This document shows, one piece after another, positions 26,387 to 34,532 of a DNA stretch of 64,000 nucleotides (position 1 is its first letter; every line of letters begins with the position of its first letter). The translations under genes and the position numbers were made by a program. The notes under the pieces were generated by a model. That model was not told the origin of the DNA. It made no database searches and worked only from the letters and a program-made list of their open reading frames with translations. This DNA is from Halalkalibacter nanhaiisediminis (GTDB lineage Bacteria > Bacillota > Bacilli > Bacillales > Bacillaceae_D). The stretch lies in contig NZ_VLKZ01000001.1 in NCBI RefSeq assembly GCF_007830185.1, forward strand, positions 434,001-498,000, read 5' to 3'.

Positions 26387-27382
26387 TTAAGATGATGTCC
26401 ATTCTCCGCCGTTGACGTGAAGGGTTTGCCCTGTGACAAAACGTGAATCATCAGAAGCAAGGTACACATATGTTGGCGCAAGCTCAAATGGTTGCGCGAC
26501 TCGTTCCATCGGATTAAAGGCCCCGTATACAGCCACTTGGTCAGCTGAAAAGCTTGATGGAATGAGTGGAGTCCAAATCCGACCTGGGGCCACAGCATTA
26601 ACCCTAATCCCTTGTTTGACGAGGTTATTGGCTAAAGCGCGCGTAAAGCCGATGTTCGCTCCTTTTGTCGCTGTATAATCAATCATTTGTTTTTCCCCAA
26701 TATAAGTAACAACAGAGGAAGTATTTATAATCGAGCTACCTGGCTTTAAATAAGGAAGTGCGGCTCTTGTTGTGTAAAAATGGGAGTAGATATTGACCTT
26801 AAAGGTGTCATCAAACTGCTCATCCGTAATATCAAGTAAGCTTAATTGCTGGAATTGGATACCCACATGATTACAGAGAATGTCCAAGCAGCCGAATGTT
26901 TGAATCGTTTGTTCAACGATATTGATACATTGTTGTTTATCACGTAAGTCACCAGGCATTAAAAGACAACGTTGACCGAGTTCTTCGATTCTTCTTTTGG
27001 TTCTTTGTGCATCCTCATGCTCATCTAAATATGCAATCGCAACATCCGCACCTTCTTTCGCAAATGCGATCGCAGTCGCTGCGCCAATCCCGCTATCTCC
27101 ACCTGTAATGAGTGCAACCTTTCCGTTTAATTTGCCGCTCCCTCTATAATTAGGATTTTCAATAATGGGTCGTGGCACCATTGCTCCTTCGATACCAGGA
27201 TGACGAAGCTGCCTTTGCTCAGGAACAGAGATCGGGATATCCTTGTAACGAGTGATTGTCCCGTAGTTTGGGTGCATGGGGTAAGGGTGGTGCTGGTGAG
27301 TATGATGGGGTTGATTCATTTGATTCATTGACTGCATTTGTTGATTTTGATGCATGGGATGCGATTGATAATAATGTTCCAT
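26387..27382 (-). CDS. Short-chain dehydrogenase with a His/Gln/Met-rich N-terminal extension
   Basis: The 331-residue protein has a classical SDR core (about 85-330) with cofactor motif TGGDSGIG, the NNAG-equivalent position as NHVG, and catalytic YTATK preceded by a Ser in NTSSV. It belongs to the long general-stress-type SDR group (like B. subtilis YdaD/YhxC). The first ~42 residues are extraordinarily rich in His, Gln, Met, Pro and Asn (for example [13 protein letters not shown]), suggesting metal binding or a coat-type tail. The substrate is unknown. AGGAGG precedes ATG. It is convergent with nothing and has its own terminator. Confidence 0.85.
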   Translation of the reverse strand: MEHYYQSHPMHQNQQMQSMNQMNQPHHTHQHHPYPMHPNYGTITRYKDIPISVPEQRQLRHPGIEGAMVPRPIIENPNYRGSGKLNGKVALITGGDSGIGAATAIAFAKEGADVAIAYLDEHEDAQRTKRRIEELGQRCLLMPGDLRDKQQCINIVEQTIQTFGCLDILCNHVGIQFQQLSLLDITDEQFDDTFKVNIYSHFYTTRAALPYLKPGSSIINTSSVVTYIGEKQMIDYTATKGANIGFTRALANNLVKQGIRVNAVAPGRIWTPLIPSSFSADQVAVYGAFNPMERVAQPFELAPTYVYLASDDSRFVTGQTLHVNGGEWTSS

Positions 27383-27574
27383 TTTAAGGCCTCCTATAAA
27401 AACAAATTTCGAATTACTGTATGTTATTTAGGTGATTGTCGTGCCTGTTTTAAGGAGTTTGTAGAAGGGGCGTAGGGATTGAGGGTAAATGCTGTTAAAA
27501 AGAAAAAGGAGTACGGGCTCATAATAAATTGTGCTGAATAAGGTAAAGGGGAGGAAAACTGAAAGGAGGTTATC

Positions 27575-27751
27575 ATGTTGCAATACTATCAGTACAGTCC
27601 AGAGGTGAGATTATTATTAAAAAACCATTCAGAAGAAACGGTGCAGATGTTGTATAATTCGAATCCTTTTACTTGGTCGATGCCTGATATAGGACCAAGA
27701 CCACCATACTACTGTAACCCACGTTATGTGCAGAATTATCCGCTCATTTAA
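27575..27751 (+). CDS. Small Tyr/Pro-rich protein, unrecognised
   Basis: This 58-codon frame has a textbook ribosome site (GAAAGGAGG, 6 bases before ATG) and its own terminator. The product starts MLQYYQYSPEVRLLL and ends with a Pro/Tyr-rich stretch (PRPPYYCNPRYVQNY). There is no signal peptide or TM helix. Composition recalls small spore-coat proteins of bacilli, but I cannot assign a family. The divergent gap to the SDR gene (27383-27574) shows no clear promoter. Confidence 0.6.
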   Translation: MLQYYQYSPEVRLLLKNHSEETVQMLYNSNPFTWSMPDIGPRPPYYCNPRYVQNYPLI

Positions 27752-27766
27752 AAGAATCCAAGTAAA

Positions 27767-27815
27767 AAAAGCTAGATAAATGCTAGTGTGAACAGCTTTT
27801 ATCTAGCTTTTAATA
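27767..27815 (+). terminator. Terminator after the small Tyr-rich gene
   Basis: A 14-bp stem, AAAAGCTAGATAAA (27767-27780) with TTTATCTAGCTTTT, has T-rich ends on both strands. Confidence 0.85.
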
Positions 27816-27937
27816 AAGGGAAAATTAAGGTTTGCCTTCGCAAAATTGTGGGTATAAAAGCAATATGCTCTGATCTTTTCTAGTTATTTCACGCTCAATA
27901 ATGAATTGGTCATACTCACATTAGAGGAGGAAGAACA

Positions 27938-28243
27938 ATGGTTAATGTAGGATTATATGTTCGACTAGAAGCAAAGCCTGGGAAAGAAGGGGAAATAGAA
28001 AGCTTTCTCCGTGGAAGCTTGCCAGTTGTTCAGGCGGAGGAAGAAACGGTCGCATGGTTTGCGCTTCGTCTTGGACCGACAACATATGGTATATTTGATG
28101 CTTTTCCAGATGATGAAGGTAGACAAGCCCATTTAGCAGGACTTGTCGCAGAGGAATTGATGAACAACGCACCTGACCTTTTCTCGCAACCACCGACGAT
28201 TGAAAATGTTGATATACTTGCGGTGAAATTACCTGGTAGATAA
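27938..28243 (+). CDS. Antibiotic-biosynthesis-monooxygenase (ABM) family protein
   Basis: The 101-residue single ABM ferredoxin-like fold (VGLYVRLEAKPGKEGEIESFL, GPTTYGIFDAFPDDEGRQAHL) is preceded by GAGGAGGAA. Members include quinol monooxygenases such as YgiN and heme-degrading IsdG/HmoB. The heme-binding His/Asn/Trp triad of IsdG is not evident, so a quinone- or aldehyde-related role is more likely. Monocistronic, with its own terminator; no operon partner hints at a substrate. Confidence 0.8.
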   Translation: MVNVGLYVRLEAKPGKEGEIESFLRGSLPVVQAEEETVAWFALRLGPTTYGIFDAFPDDEGRQAHLAGLVAEELMNNAPDLFSQPPTIENVDILAVKLPGR

Positions 28244-28283
28244 ATGGTTTTATGTTAATTAAATGAAGATTTGTTTTTTTATA

Positions 28284-28317
28284 TCCCTCACCTATGAAGC
28301 AGGTGGGGGATTATTTG
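28284..28317 (+). terminator. Terminator after the ABM gene
   Basis: TCCCTCACCT (28284-28293) pairs with AGGTGGGGGA (28301-28310, one G-T pair), followed by TTATTTG. Confidence 0.75.
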
Positions 28318-28335
28318 TTGAATTTTCTTGATTTT

Positions 28336-28423
28336 AAAAGGATTATTGATGTTTTCCTCGAAAAAGAGTAAGAAGTCATCATCTCGAAATGAATGTTTCG
28401 TCCATTGCTTTAATAATCCTTTT
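28336..28423 (+). promoter_or_regulatory. Structured leader of the sigma-54 activator gene
   Basis: Perfect 12-bp arms AAAAGGATTATT (28336-28347) and AATAATCCTTTT (28412-28423) flank 64 bases that themselves contain CGAAA-TGAATG-TTTCG. The 3' arm ends one base before the AGGAGG ribosome site of the activator gene. It may control translation, or be an old element. Confidence 0.45.
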
Positions 28424-28439
28424 TAGGAGGAGAATGAGT

Positions 28440-30287
28440 ATGAGTATAATAGCTGATAAGAAGTGGAAGCAATTTGTTCTTGAGGGTAGAACGGATATAG
28501 ATATAAGAAAGAACGTTCTAGATTCATGGAAGAGATGTAAGCAGCTAGGTGTATCTCATGATAGAGAAGAAGTTTTTTCGCGTGTTTCACAACTTGATTT
28601 TGTACAAAGACGTCAGCAAAATTCTGAACTTATTCATGCTGCCTTACCCGTTATGCAAGATTTATATAAACGATTAAAAGGTGGAGGCTATCTCCTTTTA
28701 CTTGCAGATGCGGAGGGCTATTTGGTTGAAATGGTGGCTGATCGTAAGTCGCAAACAATTGCTGATCGAAGTGGTATTTCCATTGGTGCAAGATGGAAGG
28801 AAGAAAATGTAGGATCAACTGGATTATCGATTGCGATTCAAACAAAAACGGCTATGGCGACCTCAGGAAATGAACATTTTTGCCTAGCTTTACGTACTTG
28901 GGATTGTTCAGCTTGCCCAATTTTTGTGGATGGAAAGTTTGTCGGTGCATTTGATGTTTGCCGAATGGGTCCAGGAAATGATCTGCGAGAGTTATCTACA
29001 CTCGCCGTTGCTGGCGCTCATGCTGTTAGCGAAAGATACAAATTTAATCTTATGAAAAGTAAGGAACAAGTTTTATCACATCTCCTATCTGAATATACTC
29101 ACAAGTTCACTAAGAACACAGGTATTATTACATTCAATAAACAGGGGATAGAGTTATATAAAAACGAGTATGCGAATGACTTCTTTAAAATATTAAAGCT
29201 GGAAGCAGGTAACGAATCTCTAGTGAATTTTATCAAAAAAGAACCTATGGAAATTGAAGTAGAAGGGAAGCGGTATTTACTTAATCGAGAAGAAGTTAGG
29301 AACATGGATGAAGAGTTAGCAACAGTTATTTTTATTAAACCACAAAATATTGTAACCGTATCCAAAATTGTTAATAATCAAGATGAGCCTGTATTTGATA
29401 GCAAAAATCTAGCTTTCCAAAAAACGATCAAAACAGCGATAAAAGCAGCCAAAAGTGATGCTTGCATATTGATTCAAGGAGAAAGCGGAGTCGGAAAAGA
29501 TTTTATGGCTCGCTTTATTCACAAGCAAAGTAATAGAAGGAACAATCCTTATACAGCGATTAATTGTGCTGCTATTTCTCGAGATCTTATCACATCCGAG
29601 TTATTTGGCTATGAAGGTGGTGCATTTACTGGTGCTAAACCTAAAGGTAGTCAAGGGAAAATAGAAGCATCAAACCACGGGACGATATTTTTAGATGAAA
29701 TCGCTGATCTACCACTCGATTTACAGGCAACTCTACTTCGGACTTTAGAGGAAAAGCATGTGGTCAGAGTTGGGGGTACTACTGCTATTCCAGTTGATGT
29801 GCGGTTTTTAGCGGCGACTAATAAAAATTTGAAAGAGCTTGTTGAAAAAGGGGAATTTCGAGAGGATCTTTATTATCGGTTAAATGTGTTTCATGTAAAA
29901 ATACCTGCGCTACGAGATAGAATGGAAGACTTTGAAACTATTTTCACTTCAATAATAGCGACAAGTTGTAAAAAAGCAGAAAGAAAAATGATTGAGTTCA
30001 CTCCAGAAGCCATTCATCTATTACAGCAATATTCTTGGTCTGGTAATTTGAGAGAATTGAGAAATGTCATTGAAAGAATTGTATATCTTCATGATGAAGA
30101 TCATTTTACTGAGAATGATGTGCAGGAATATATTAATCTTTATCCCTCAAATGAAAAGTTGGATGAACAGGAGTATCTCTCCTATATTCTTCGCAAATCC
30201 AATGGAAATCGCGCTCAAGCTGCGAGGGAGATCGGAATATCGAGAAGTGCGTTGTATCGAAAACTACAAAAATATAAAATTGAATAA
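28440..30287 (+). CDS. Sigma-54-dependent transcriptional activator, AcoR type
   Basis: The 615-residue protein has an N-terminal GAF-type sensor region (about 60-210; EENVGSTGL, then HFCLALRTWDCSACP as in AcoR-like regulators) and a variable linker. The AAA+ domain (about 320-550) carries Walker A GESGVGKD (347-354), the sigma-54-contacting GAFTGA loop (394-399) and an arginine-finger region. A Fis-type helix-turn-helix follows (about 585-612, NRAQAAREIGISRSALYRKL). There is no receiver domain, so it is probably switched by a small ligand. ATG 28440 is 7 bases after AGGAGGAG; ATG 28434 is too close. It is followed by a dyad, a -24/-12 promoter and two genes it likely controls; sigma-54 itself is at 46458. 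Confidence 0.93.
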   Translation: MSIIADKKWKQFVLEGRTDIDIRKNVLDSWKRCKQLGVSHDREEVFSRVSQLDFVQRRQQNSELIHAALPVMQDLYKRLKGGGYLLLLADAEGYLVEMVADRKSQTIADRSGISIGARWKEENVGSTGLSIAIQTKTAMATSGNEHFCLALRTWDCSACPIFVDGKFVGAFDVCRMGPGNDLRELSTLAVAGAHAVSERYKFNLMKSKEQVLSHLLSEYTHKFTKNTGIITFNKQGIELYKNEYANDFFKILKLEAGNESLVNFIKKEPMEIEVEGKRYLLNREEVRNMDEELATVIFIKPQNIVTVSKIVNNQDEPVFDSKNLAFQKTIKTAIKAAKSDACILIQGESGVGKDFMARFIHKQSNRRNNPYTAINCAAISRDLITSELFGYEGGAFTGAKPKGSQGKIEASNHGTIFLDEIADLPLDLQATLLRTLEEKHVVRVGGTTAIPVDVRFLAATNKNLKELVEKGEFREDLYYRLNVFHVKIPALRDRMEDFETIFTSIIATSCKKAERKMIEFTPEAIHLLQQYSWSGNLRELRNVIERIVYLHDEDHFTENDVQEYINLYPSNEKLDEQEYLSYILRKSNGNRAQAAREIGISRSALYRKLQKYKIE

Positions 30288-30299
30288 GGGTTATATGAC

Positions 30300-30336
30300 T
30301 GTCCAATTGTTCGAACGCTGACCGAACAATTGGACA
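30300..30336. promoter_or_regulatory. Upstream activating dyad for the sigma-54 activator
   Basis: TGTCCAATTGTTCG (30300-30313) and CGAACAATTGGACA (30323-30336) are perfect 14-bp inverted repeats around 9 bases. The dyad is 65 bases upstream of the -24 element, the right place for an enhancer site. It has no T tail, so it is not a simple terminator of the activator gene. Confidence 0.75.
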
Positions 30337-30400
30337 AGTTCAATCATTTAACTGCTGATAGAAACCTTAGTTTTACTAGTATTTAAACCTTTCTCTAAAT

Positions 30401-30417
30401 TGGCATGAGTCTTGCAT
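30401..30417 (+). promoter_or_regulatory. Sigma-54 (-24/-12) promoter
   Basis: TGGCATGAGTCTTGCAT matches TGGCAC-N5-TTGCW, with GG and GC exactly ten bases apart. It is 54 bases before the SCP2-like gene. Confidence 0.88.
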
Positions 30418-30470
30418 TATAACAAAGTGTAAGGCCTTTCATACTAAAGTGATTAAGAGGAGGTTTAAAC

Positions 30471-30869
30471 ATGCAAGTAGGATCAAAAGAATGGATGGAG
30501 CAGTTTCAGGAGACTGTTAATGCAGATCAAGAACTGAATGTCATTGGGAAGTATTGTTCAATTGATTTTCTTTTACAAATTGGTTCAAAGGAGTATGTAG
30601 TCGAGTTGCAGCAAGGGAAACTAACGAATTTCTCTGAAAAAGGACCACTAGATGGATATAGTTTTGCTATTAGAGGGACTTTGGATGCGTGGACTAAATT
30701 TACTCAACCAACACCACCTCCAATGTATCATGAGTTGTTCGCAGCCTTTTTCCAAGGAAATATGCACATTGAAGGCGACATTCAAGTATTAATGGCCAAT
30801 TTAAGGTATATAACCCGTTTTCTCGATGTTACTAGAGAAGTAAACAATACATTAGTTAAAGGAGCGTAA
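30471..30869 (+). CDS. SCP2-like sterol/lipid-carrier domain protein
   Basis: The 132-residue single-domain protein has a pattern resembling SCP2 folds: alternating strands (FLLQIGSKEYVVELQQGKL), then FAIRGTLDAWTKF, FFQGNMHIEGDIQVLMANLRYI. No signal peptide. SCP2 domains hold hydrophobic ligands or acyl chains. It is the first gene after the -24/-12 promoter and is 4 bases from the hydrolase, so the two should be made together. It may present or bind a hydrophobic substrate; this is inference. AGGAGG lies 8 bases before ATG. Confidence 0.7.
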   Translation: MQVGSKEWMEQFQETVNADQELNVIGKYCSIDFLLQIGSKEYVVELQQGKLTNFSEKGPLDGYSFAIRGTLDAWTKFTQPTPPPMYHELFAAFFQGNMHIEGDIQVLMANLRYITRFLDVTREVNNTLVKGA

Positions 30870-30873
30870 AGCC

Positions 30874-31737
30874 ATGGGAAAAATCTCTCCTGTTACAGGT
30901 CGATATGTGTATGTGAACGTTGATAATATTGAATACAAGGTGTACTTCGAAGAAAACGGACAGGGTATTCCGCTAGTATGTCAGCATACCGCTGGATGCG
31001 ATAGTAGACAATGGCGCGGCTTGCTTGAAGATGCAAACATTACGAAAGAGTTTAGAGTCATCGCTTACGATTTACCAAGACATGGTAAATCTGATCCTCC
31101 TCATGATGTTGAGTGGTGGAAAGACGAATATAAGCTCAGAACAGAATTTTATATTCAATTTGTTCGTAATTTCTGTGAAGCACTTGAGTTGGAAAATCCA
31201 ATTTTCATGGGCAGCTCATTTGGTGGTAATGCTGCACTACAATTAGCACTTGAGTATCCTGATTATTTCCGAGCTACGATTCCTGTTGAAGCGGCGGATC
31301 ATACCCCTGGTTTTTACCAAGAATTATGGCATCATCCACATACTCATGGTGGGGAAGTTTGTGCATCAGGAGTTTGGGGGTTAATGGCACCCCAAAGTCC
31401 TGAAAGAGATCGTCGTTTAACATGGTGGTACTATAGCCAAGGAGCTCCAGGTGTATTTAAAGGTGACCTTTATTTTTACAGTGTTGATCATGATTTACGT
31501 GGCAAGCTTCATCAAATCGATACAAATAAATGCCCTGTGTATTTGCTGACTGGAGAATACGACTATCTTTCTACACCAGAAGACTCGAAACGCACTGCTG
31601 ACCAAATCCCTGGAGCTAATTTTATCGAGATGAAAGACATCGGTCATTTCCCAATGAGTGAGAATCATGAAGTATTTGGAAAATACTTAGAAGAAGTGCT
31701 TCAAGATATTCTCCTTAGAGAAAAGTCATTAGCGTAG
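30874..31737 (+). CDS. Alpha/beta hydrolase of the sigma-54 operon
   Basis: This 287-residue protein has the alpha/beta-hydrolase fold: oxyanion segment HTAG (38-41), nucleophile elbow GSSFGG with Ser115, acid Asp230 (TGEYD) and His258 (IGHFP). The cap region holds an unusual His cluster (WHHPHTHGGE, about 152-161). It is cytosolic, with no signal peptide. It resembles MhpC-type C-C or ester hydrolases, but the substrate cannot be set from sequence. It is probably cotranscribed with the SCP2-like gene under sigma-54 control; no dehydrogenase or transporter gene accompanies them. Confidence 0.85.
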   Translation: MGKISPVTGRYVYVNVDNIEYKVYFEENGQGIPLVCQHTAGCDSRQWRGLLEDANITKEFRVIAYDLPRHGKSDPPHDVEWWKDEYKLRTEFYIQFVRNFCEALELENPIFMGSSFGGNAALQLALEYPDYFRATIPVEAADHTPGFYQELWHHPHTHGGEVCASGVWGLMAPQSPERDRRLTWWYYSQGAPGVFKGDLYFYSVDHDLRGKLHQIDTNKCPVYLLTGEYDYLSTPEDSKRTADQIPGANFIEMKDIGHFPMSENHEVFGKYLEEVLQDILLREKSLA

Positions 31738-31775
31738 ATAAAAAGTATTTCAAATCATATATGCTTCTAAAAAGA

Positions 31776-31806
31776 ACCGTGATTTTGTGTAATCACGGTC
31801 TTTTTT
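31776..31806 (+). terminator. Terminator of the sigma-54 operon
   Basis: A perfect 9-bp stem, ACCGTGATT with AATCACGGT, is followed by C and six T. Confidence 0.92.
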
Positions 31807-31884
31807 AAGGCTGTATACGGAATGTTGTGGTCATTATATCGGGGAAATGACTTTGAAAATCTCTGACAATGGCAACAAAAAGGT

Positions 31885-31915
31885 AAAAAAACCAAGCTAG
31901 TCAGCTTGGTTTTTT
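31885..31915. terminator. Two-sided terminator
   Basis: AAAAAACCAAGCT and AGCTTGGTTTTTT are perfect arms with a 5-base centre, with T runs on both strands. It probably ends the minus-strand gene at 31967 and backs up the sigma-54 operon terminator. Confidence 0.85.
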
Positions 31916-31966
31916 AAAAGAGAAAATCGGGAGTATAGGCCCTCCGCCACAATTGACAGGAAGCCA

Positions 31967-32203
31967 TTAATTCACAGGGACACGAGAGATCTTGGCTATC
32001 TTGTAATTTCCTGTTTGTGTTTTTTTCATCTTACCATTTACGACGAAGCGATCTAAAATGTTCTTAATCCCGACTGTGTTTTTTTCCGTATCTTCTAGAT
32101 TAGGGTTTGCAGCTTTCAATGTCTTTGCAGCCTGTTCATATGAGACAGCTCGTTTAGAATTTTTGACAATTGTAAACAGTTGGGCAGCATAGCCTTTTTT
32201 CAA
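31967..32203 (-). CDS. Small basic protein, possible winged-helix type, unrecognised
   Basis: The 78-residue product starts MKKGYAAQLFTIVKNSKRAVSYEQAAKTL and is rich in Lys/Asn. Its predicted helix-helix-helix-strand pattern (with GIKNILDRFVVNGKMKKTQTGNYKI) resembles a small winged helix, but no family is recognised. The ATG follows GAAAGGGTGATGGG. It stands alone between the sigma-54 operon and the his operon. Confidence 0.55.
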   Translation of the reverse strand: MKKGYAAQLFTIVKNSKRAVSYEQAAKTLKAANPNLEDTEKNTVGIKNILDRFVVNGKMKKTQTGNYKIAKISRVPVN

Positions 32204-32355
32204 TTCCCATCACCCTTTCATGTATCTTATTAGTGTAACACAGTTTGGGTTGAAATAAAAACAGATGTCATGAATGTATACTAGTTCATTTTGTACACTA
32301 AACATTCAGATGTGCTAAAAATTATATGATTTAATGTGTTTTTATCCGCAATTAA

Positions 32356-32556
32356 ACCTGTTACGATGATTATACTGTAAGATTAGTAACCATTTTCTAC
32401 GAAGAAAATGCGGGCGAGGTTGATTATTGGAATTGGTATGACCGTCCTGCAAGTGGGGCAATTTATAATAAATTAAGAAATATGGTGGTGGCTCTCTTGT
32501 TGATTGAGAGTCCCTTTTTTATTTTATATAAAGCTTTTATCAACAAAGCATCATGA
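32356..32556 (+). pseudogene. Coding-like fragment without a start
   Basis: A 66-codon open frame between TAA (32353) and TGA (32554) encodes YDDYTVRLVTIF, then GEVDYWNWYDRPASGAIYN. It reads like real protein but has no start codon or ribosome site before codon 42, and a terminator hairpin (32491-32520) lies inside it. It also holds a perfect 20-bp palindrome (32391-32410, arms CATTTTCT/AGAAAATG). I do not recognise the parent protein. Confidence 0.35.
32490..32522 (+). terminator. Terminator-like hairpin upstream of the his promoter
   Basis: GGCTCTC (32490-32496) pairs with GAGAGTC (32506-32512, one G-T), followed by a run of T with one A. Confidence 0.6.
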
Positions 32557-32567
32557 GCATCTTTTGG

Positions 32568-32596
32568 TTGACGCTCTTACTTAAGCAAGGTAAACT
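32568..32596 (+). promoter_or_regulatory. Sigma-A promoter of the his operon
   Basis: TTGACG (32568-32573) and TAAACT (32591-32596) have a 17-base spacer, 118 bases before hisZ. No T-box motif is seen in the leader (32603-32713). Confidence 0.6.
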
Positions 32597-32713
32597 AAGT
32601 CTATACTTTATCTTGGTAGTATATTAGCGAACTAAAGCGAATGAAATAAATATAGATGCGAGTAAGGGAAGAATGAATAATAGATGAGTAAGAAATAAAT
32701 GGAGGGTTTGTTT

Positions 32714-33895
32714 ATGTCAAAGCCGTTTATGTTTGAGAAGCCGCTTGGAATGCGGGATACATTACCTGCGATGTATGAGATGAAAAAGCAGGTTCGAGAG
32801 CAATTGGAAGCTGAAATGAGCGGATGGGGTTATCAAATGATTGAAACACCGACGCTTGAATATTATGAGACAGTAGGGGTGGCGTCAGCTATTTTGGATC
32901 AACAATTGTTTAAATTGCTTGATCAGCAAGGGAATACGCTTGTGCTACGTCCAGATATGACAGCACCGATTGCAAGACTTGTGGCATCAAGTTTGAAAGG
33001 TGAATCGTATCCGTTAAGACTATCTTATCAATCGAATGTTTACCGTGCTCAGCAGCATGAAGGTGGAAAGCCAGCTGAGTTTGAACAAATTGGTGTTGAA
33101 TTGATTGGTGACGGAACAGTGAGTGCGGACGGAGAAGTGATTGCTTTAATGGTTGCGGCATTAAAGCGTGCTGGATTGTCTGATTTTAAAGTGGCGATTG
33201 GACATATTGGCTATGTGAATGCACTGTTACTTGATATTGTCGGAAATGCAGAACGAGCAGATGCGCTAAGACGCTTCTTATATGAAAAGAATTATGTTGG
33301 CTTCCGTGAACATGTCAAAAACTTGCCGCTATCATCCATTGATCAACGCAGACTGCTTGGCTTATTGAAGCTTCGTGGTGGTAAGGATACGCTTGTGGCA
33401 GCGGCTGAGCTTGTGCAAACAGAGCAAGGAACAGCAGCTTTAGCTGAGTTAGAAGAGCTATGGAGTGTGCTTGAGAGCTACGGAATTGAAGATTACGTGA
33501 AGCTTGATCTTAACCTCGTTCTTCACATGAGCTATTACACGGGTGCGGTGTTTGAGGGATACGGAAATAATCTTGGTGTGCCGTTATGTAGTGGTGGTCG
33601 TTATGATGAACTACTCGATAAATTTAAGCGACCTGGTCAAGCGACAGGTTTTGGTGTTCGTCTTGATCTATTATTAGAAGCGCTTGGGGAGACAGCTGAA
33701 AAGCGCAAGCAAACTTGTATTATTTTTAGTAAAGAGCGTCGCGCGGAGGCGTTCCAACAAGCAGCTAGCTTGCGTGAAGCTGGTCTTGCGGTTGTTCTTC
33801 AAGATATTGCGGGCGTAGCGGATGTTGATAGTATGTCAGAGCAATTTTCAGATGTGTTGTATTACATTGGTAAAGTAAAGAAAGGAGAGGCGTAA
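32714..33895 (+). CDS. hisZ: ATP phosphoribosyltransferase regulatory subunit
   Basis: The 393-residue protein is a HisRS-like fold lacking tRNA synthetase activity. The class II motifs are kept in part ([31 protein letters not shown]). It partners the short-form HisG in the first step of histidine synthesis. ATG 32714 ([15 protein letters not shown]) is 7 bases after GGAGGG; ATG 32699 would lie before that site. It heads an eight-gene operon. Confidence 0.94.
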   Translation: MSKPFMFEKPLGMRDTLPAMYEMKKQVREQLEAEMSGWGYQMIETPTLEYYETVGVASAILDQQLFKLLDQQGNTLVLRPDMTAPIARLVASSLKGESYPLRLSYQSNVYRAQQHEGGKPAEFEQIGVELIGDGTVSADGEVIALMVAALKRAGLSDFKVAIGHIGYVNALLLDIVGNAERADALRRFLYEKNYVGFREHVKNLPLSSIDQRRLLGLLKLRGGKDTLVAAAELVQTEQGTAALAELEELWSVLESYGIEDYVKLDLNLVLHMSYYTGAVFEGYGNNLGVPLCSGGRYDELLDKFKRPGQATGFGVRLDLLLEALGETAEKRKQTCIIFSKERRAEAFQQAASLREAGLAVVLQDIAGVADVDSMSEQFSDVLYYIGKVKKGEA

Positions 33896-33896
33896 G

Positions 33897-34532
33897 ATGT
33901 CAGATTGGTTAACGGTTGCGATGCCGAAGGGGCGTATTTTCGAAGAAGCAGTTGAATTGCTGCGCAGGGCAGGCTACAATCTCCCAGCTGAATTCGATGA
34001 TTCGCGCAAGCTTATTGTCGATGTTCCAGAAGAAAAGATGCGTTTTATTCTTGCGAAGCCAATGGATGTTCCGACGTATGTCGAGCACGGTGTGGCGGAT
34101 GTTGGTGTGGCAGGCAAAGACGTGATGATTGAAGAGGAACGTGACGTGTATGAAGTGCTCGATCTTCGTATTAGTGCATGCTACTTGGCCGTTGCGGGTC
34201 TCCCAGGTTATGAAAAGAAAGATATTAATCCAAAAGTTGCCTCAAAATATCCGAATTTAGCAACACAATATTTTAAAGAGCAAGGCGAACAGGTTGAAAT
34301 TATTAAATTGAACGGTTCGATCGAATTAGCACCACTTATCGGCCTTGCTGATCGCATTGTGGATATCGTTTCAACAGGGCAAACGTTAAAGGAAAATGGT
34401 TTAGTTGAGCTTGAGACGATTGTACCGATCACATCTCGCCTCATTGTGAATCCAGTTAGTTACCGGATGCAAGATGAACGTATTGATGAAATGGTGGAGC
34501 GCCTGTCTCGTTTGATTGAGGGGGAAGAATAA
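33897..34532 (+). CDS. hisG: ATP phosphoribosyltransferase, short form
   Basis: The 211-residue short HisG lacks the C-terminal regulatory domain and so needs HisZ, encoded 1 base upstream. Conserved segments include [11 protein letters not shown], the [12 protein letters not shown] region and [16 protein letters not shown] (PRPP site). It joins ATP and PRPP to form phosphoribosyl-ATP. The stop and the hisD start overlap (TAATG). Confidence 0.96.
   Translation: MSDWLTVAMPKGRIFEEAVELLRRAGYNLPAEFDDSRKLIVDVPEEKMRFILAKPMDVPTYVEHGVADVGVAGKDVMIEEERDVYEVLDLRISACYLAVAGLPGYEKKDINPKVASKYPNLATQYFKEQGEQVEIIKLNGSIELAPLIGLADRIVDIVSTGQTLKENGLVELETIVPITSRLIVNPVSYRMQDERIDEMVERLSRLIEGEE

Noticed and set aside
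32597-32713. T-box or histidine leader peptide for the his operon
   Set aside because: No run of His codons, no T-box core and no antiterminator/terminator pair between promoter and hisZ.
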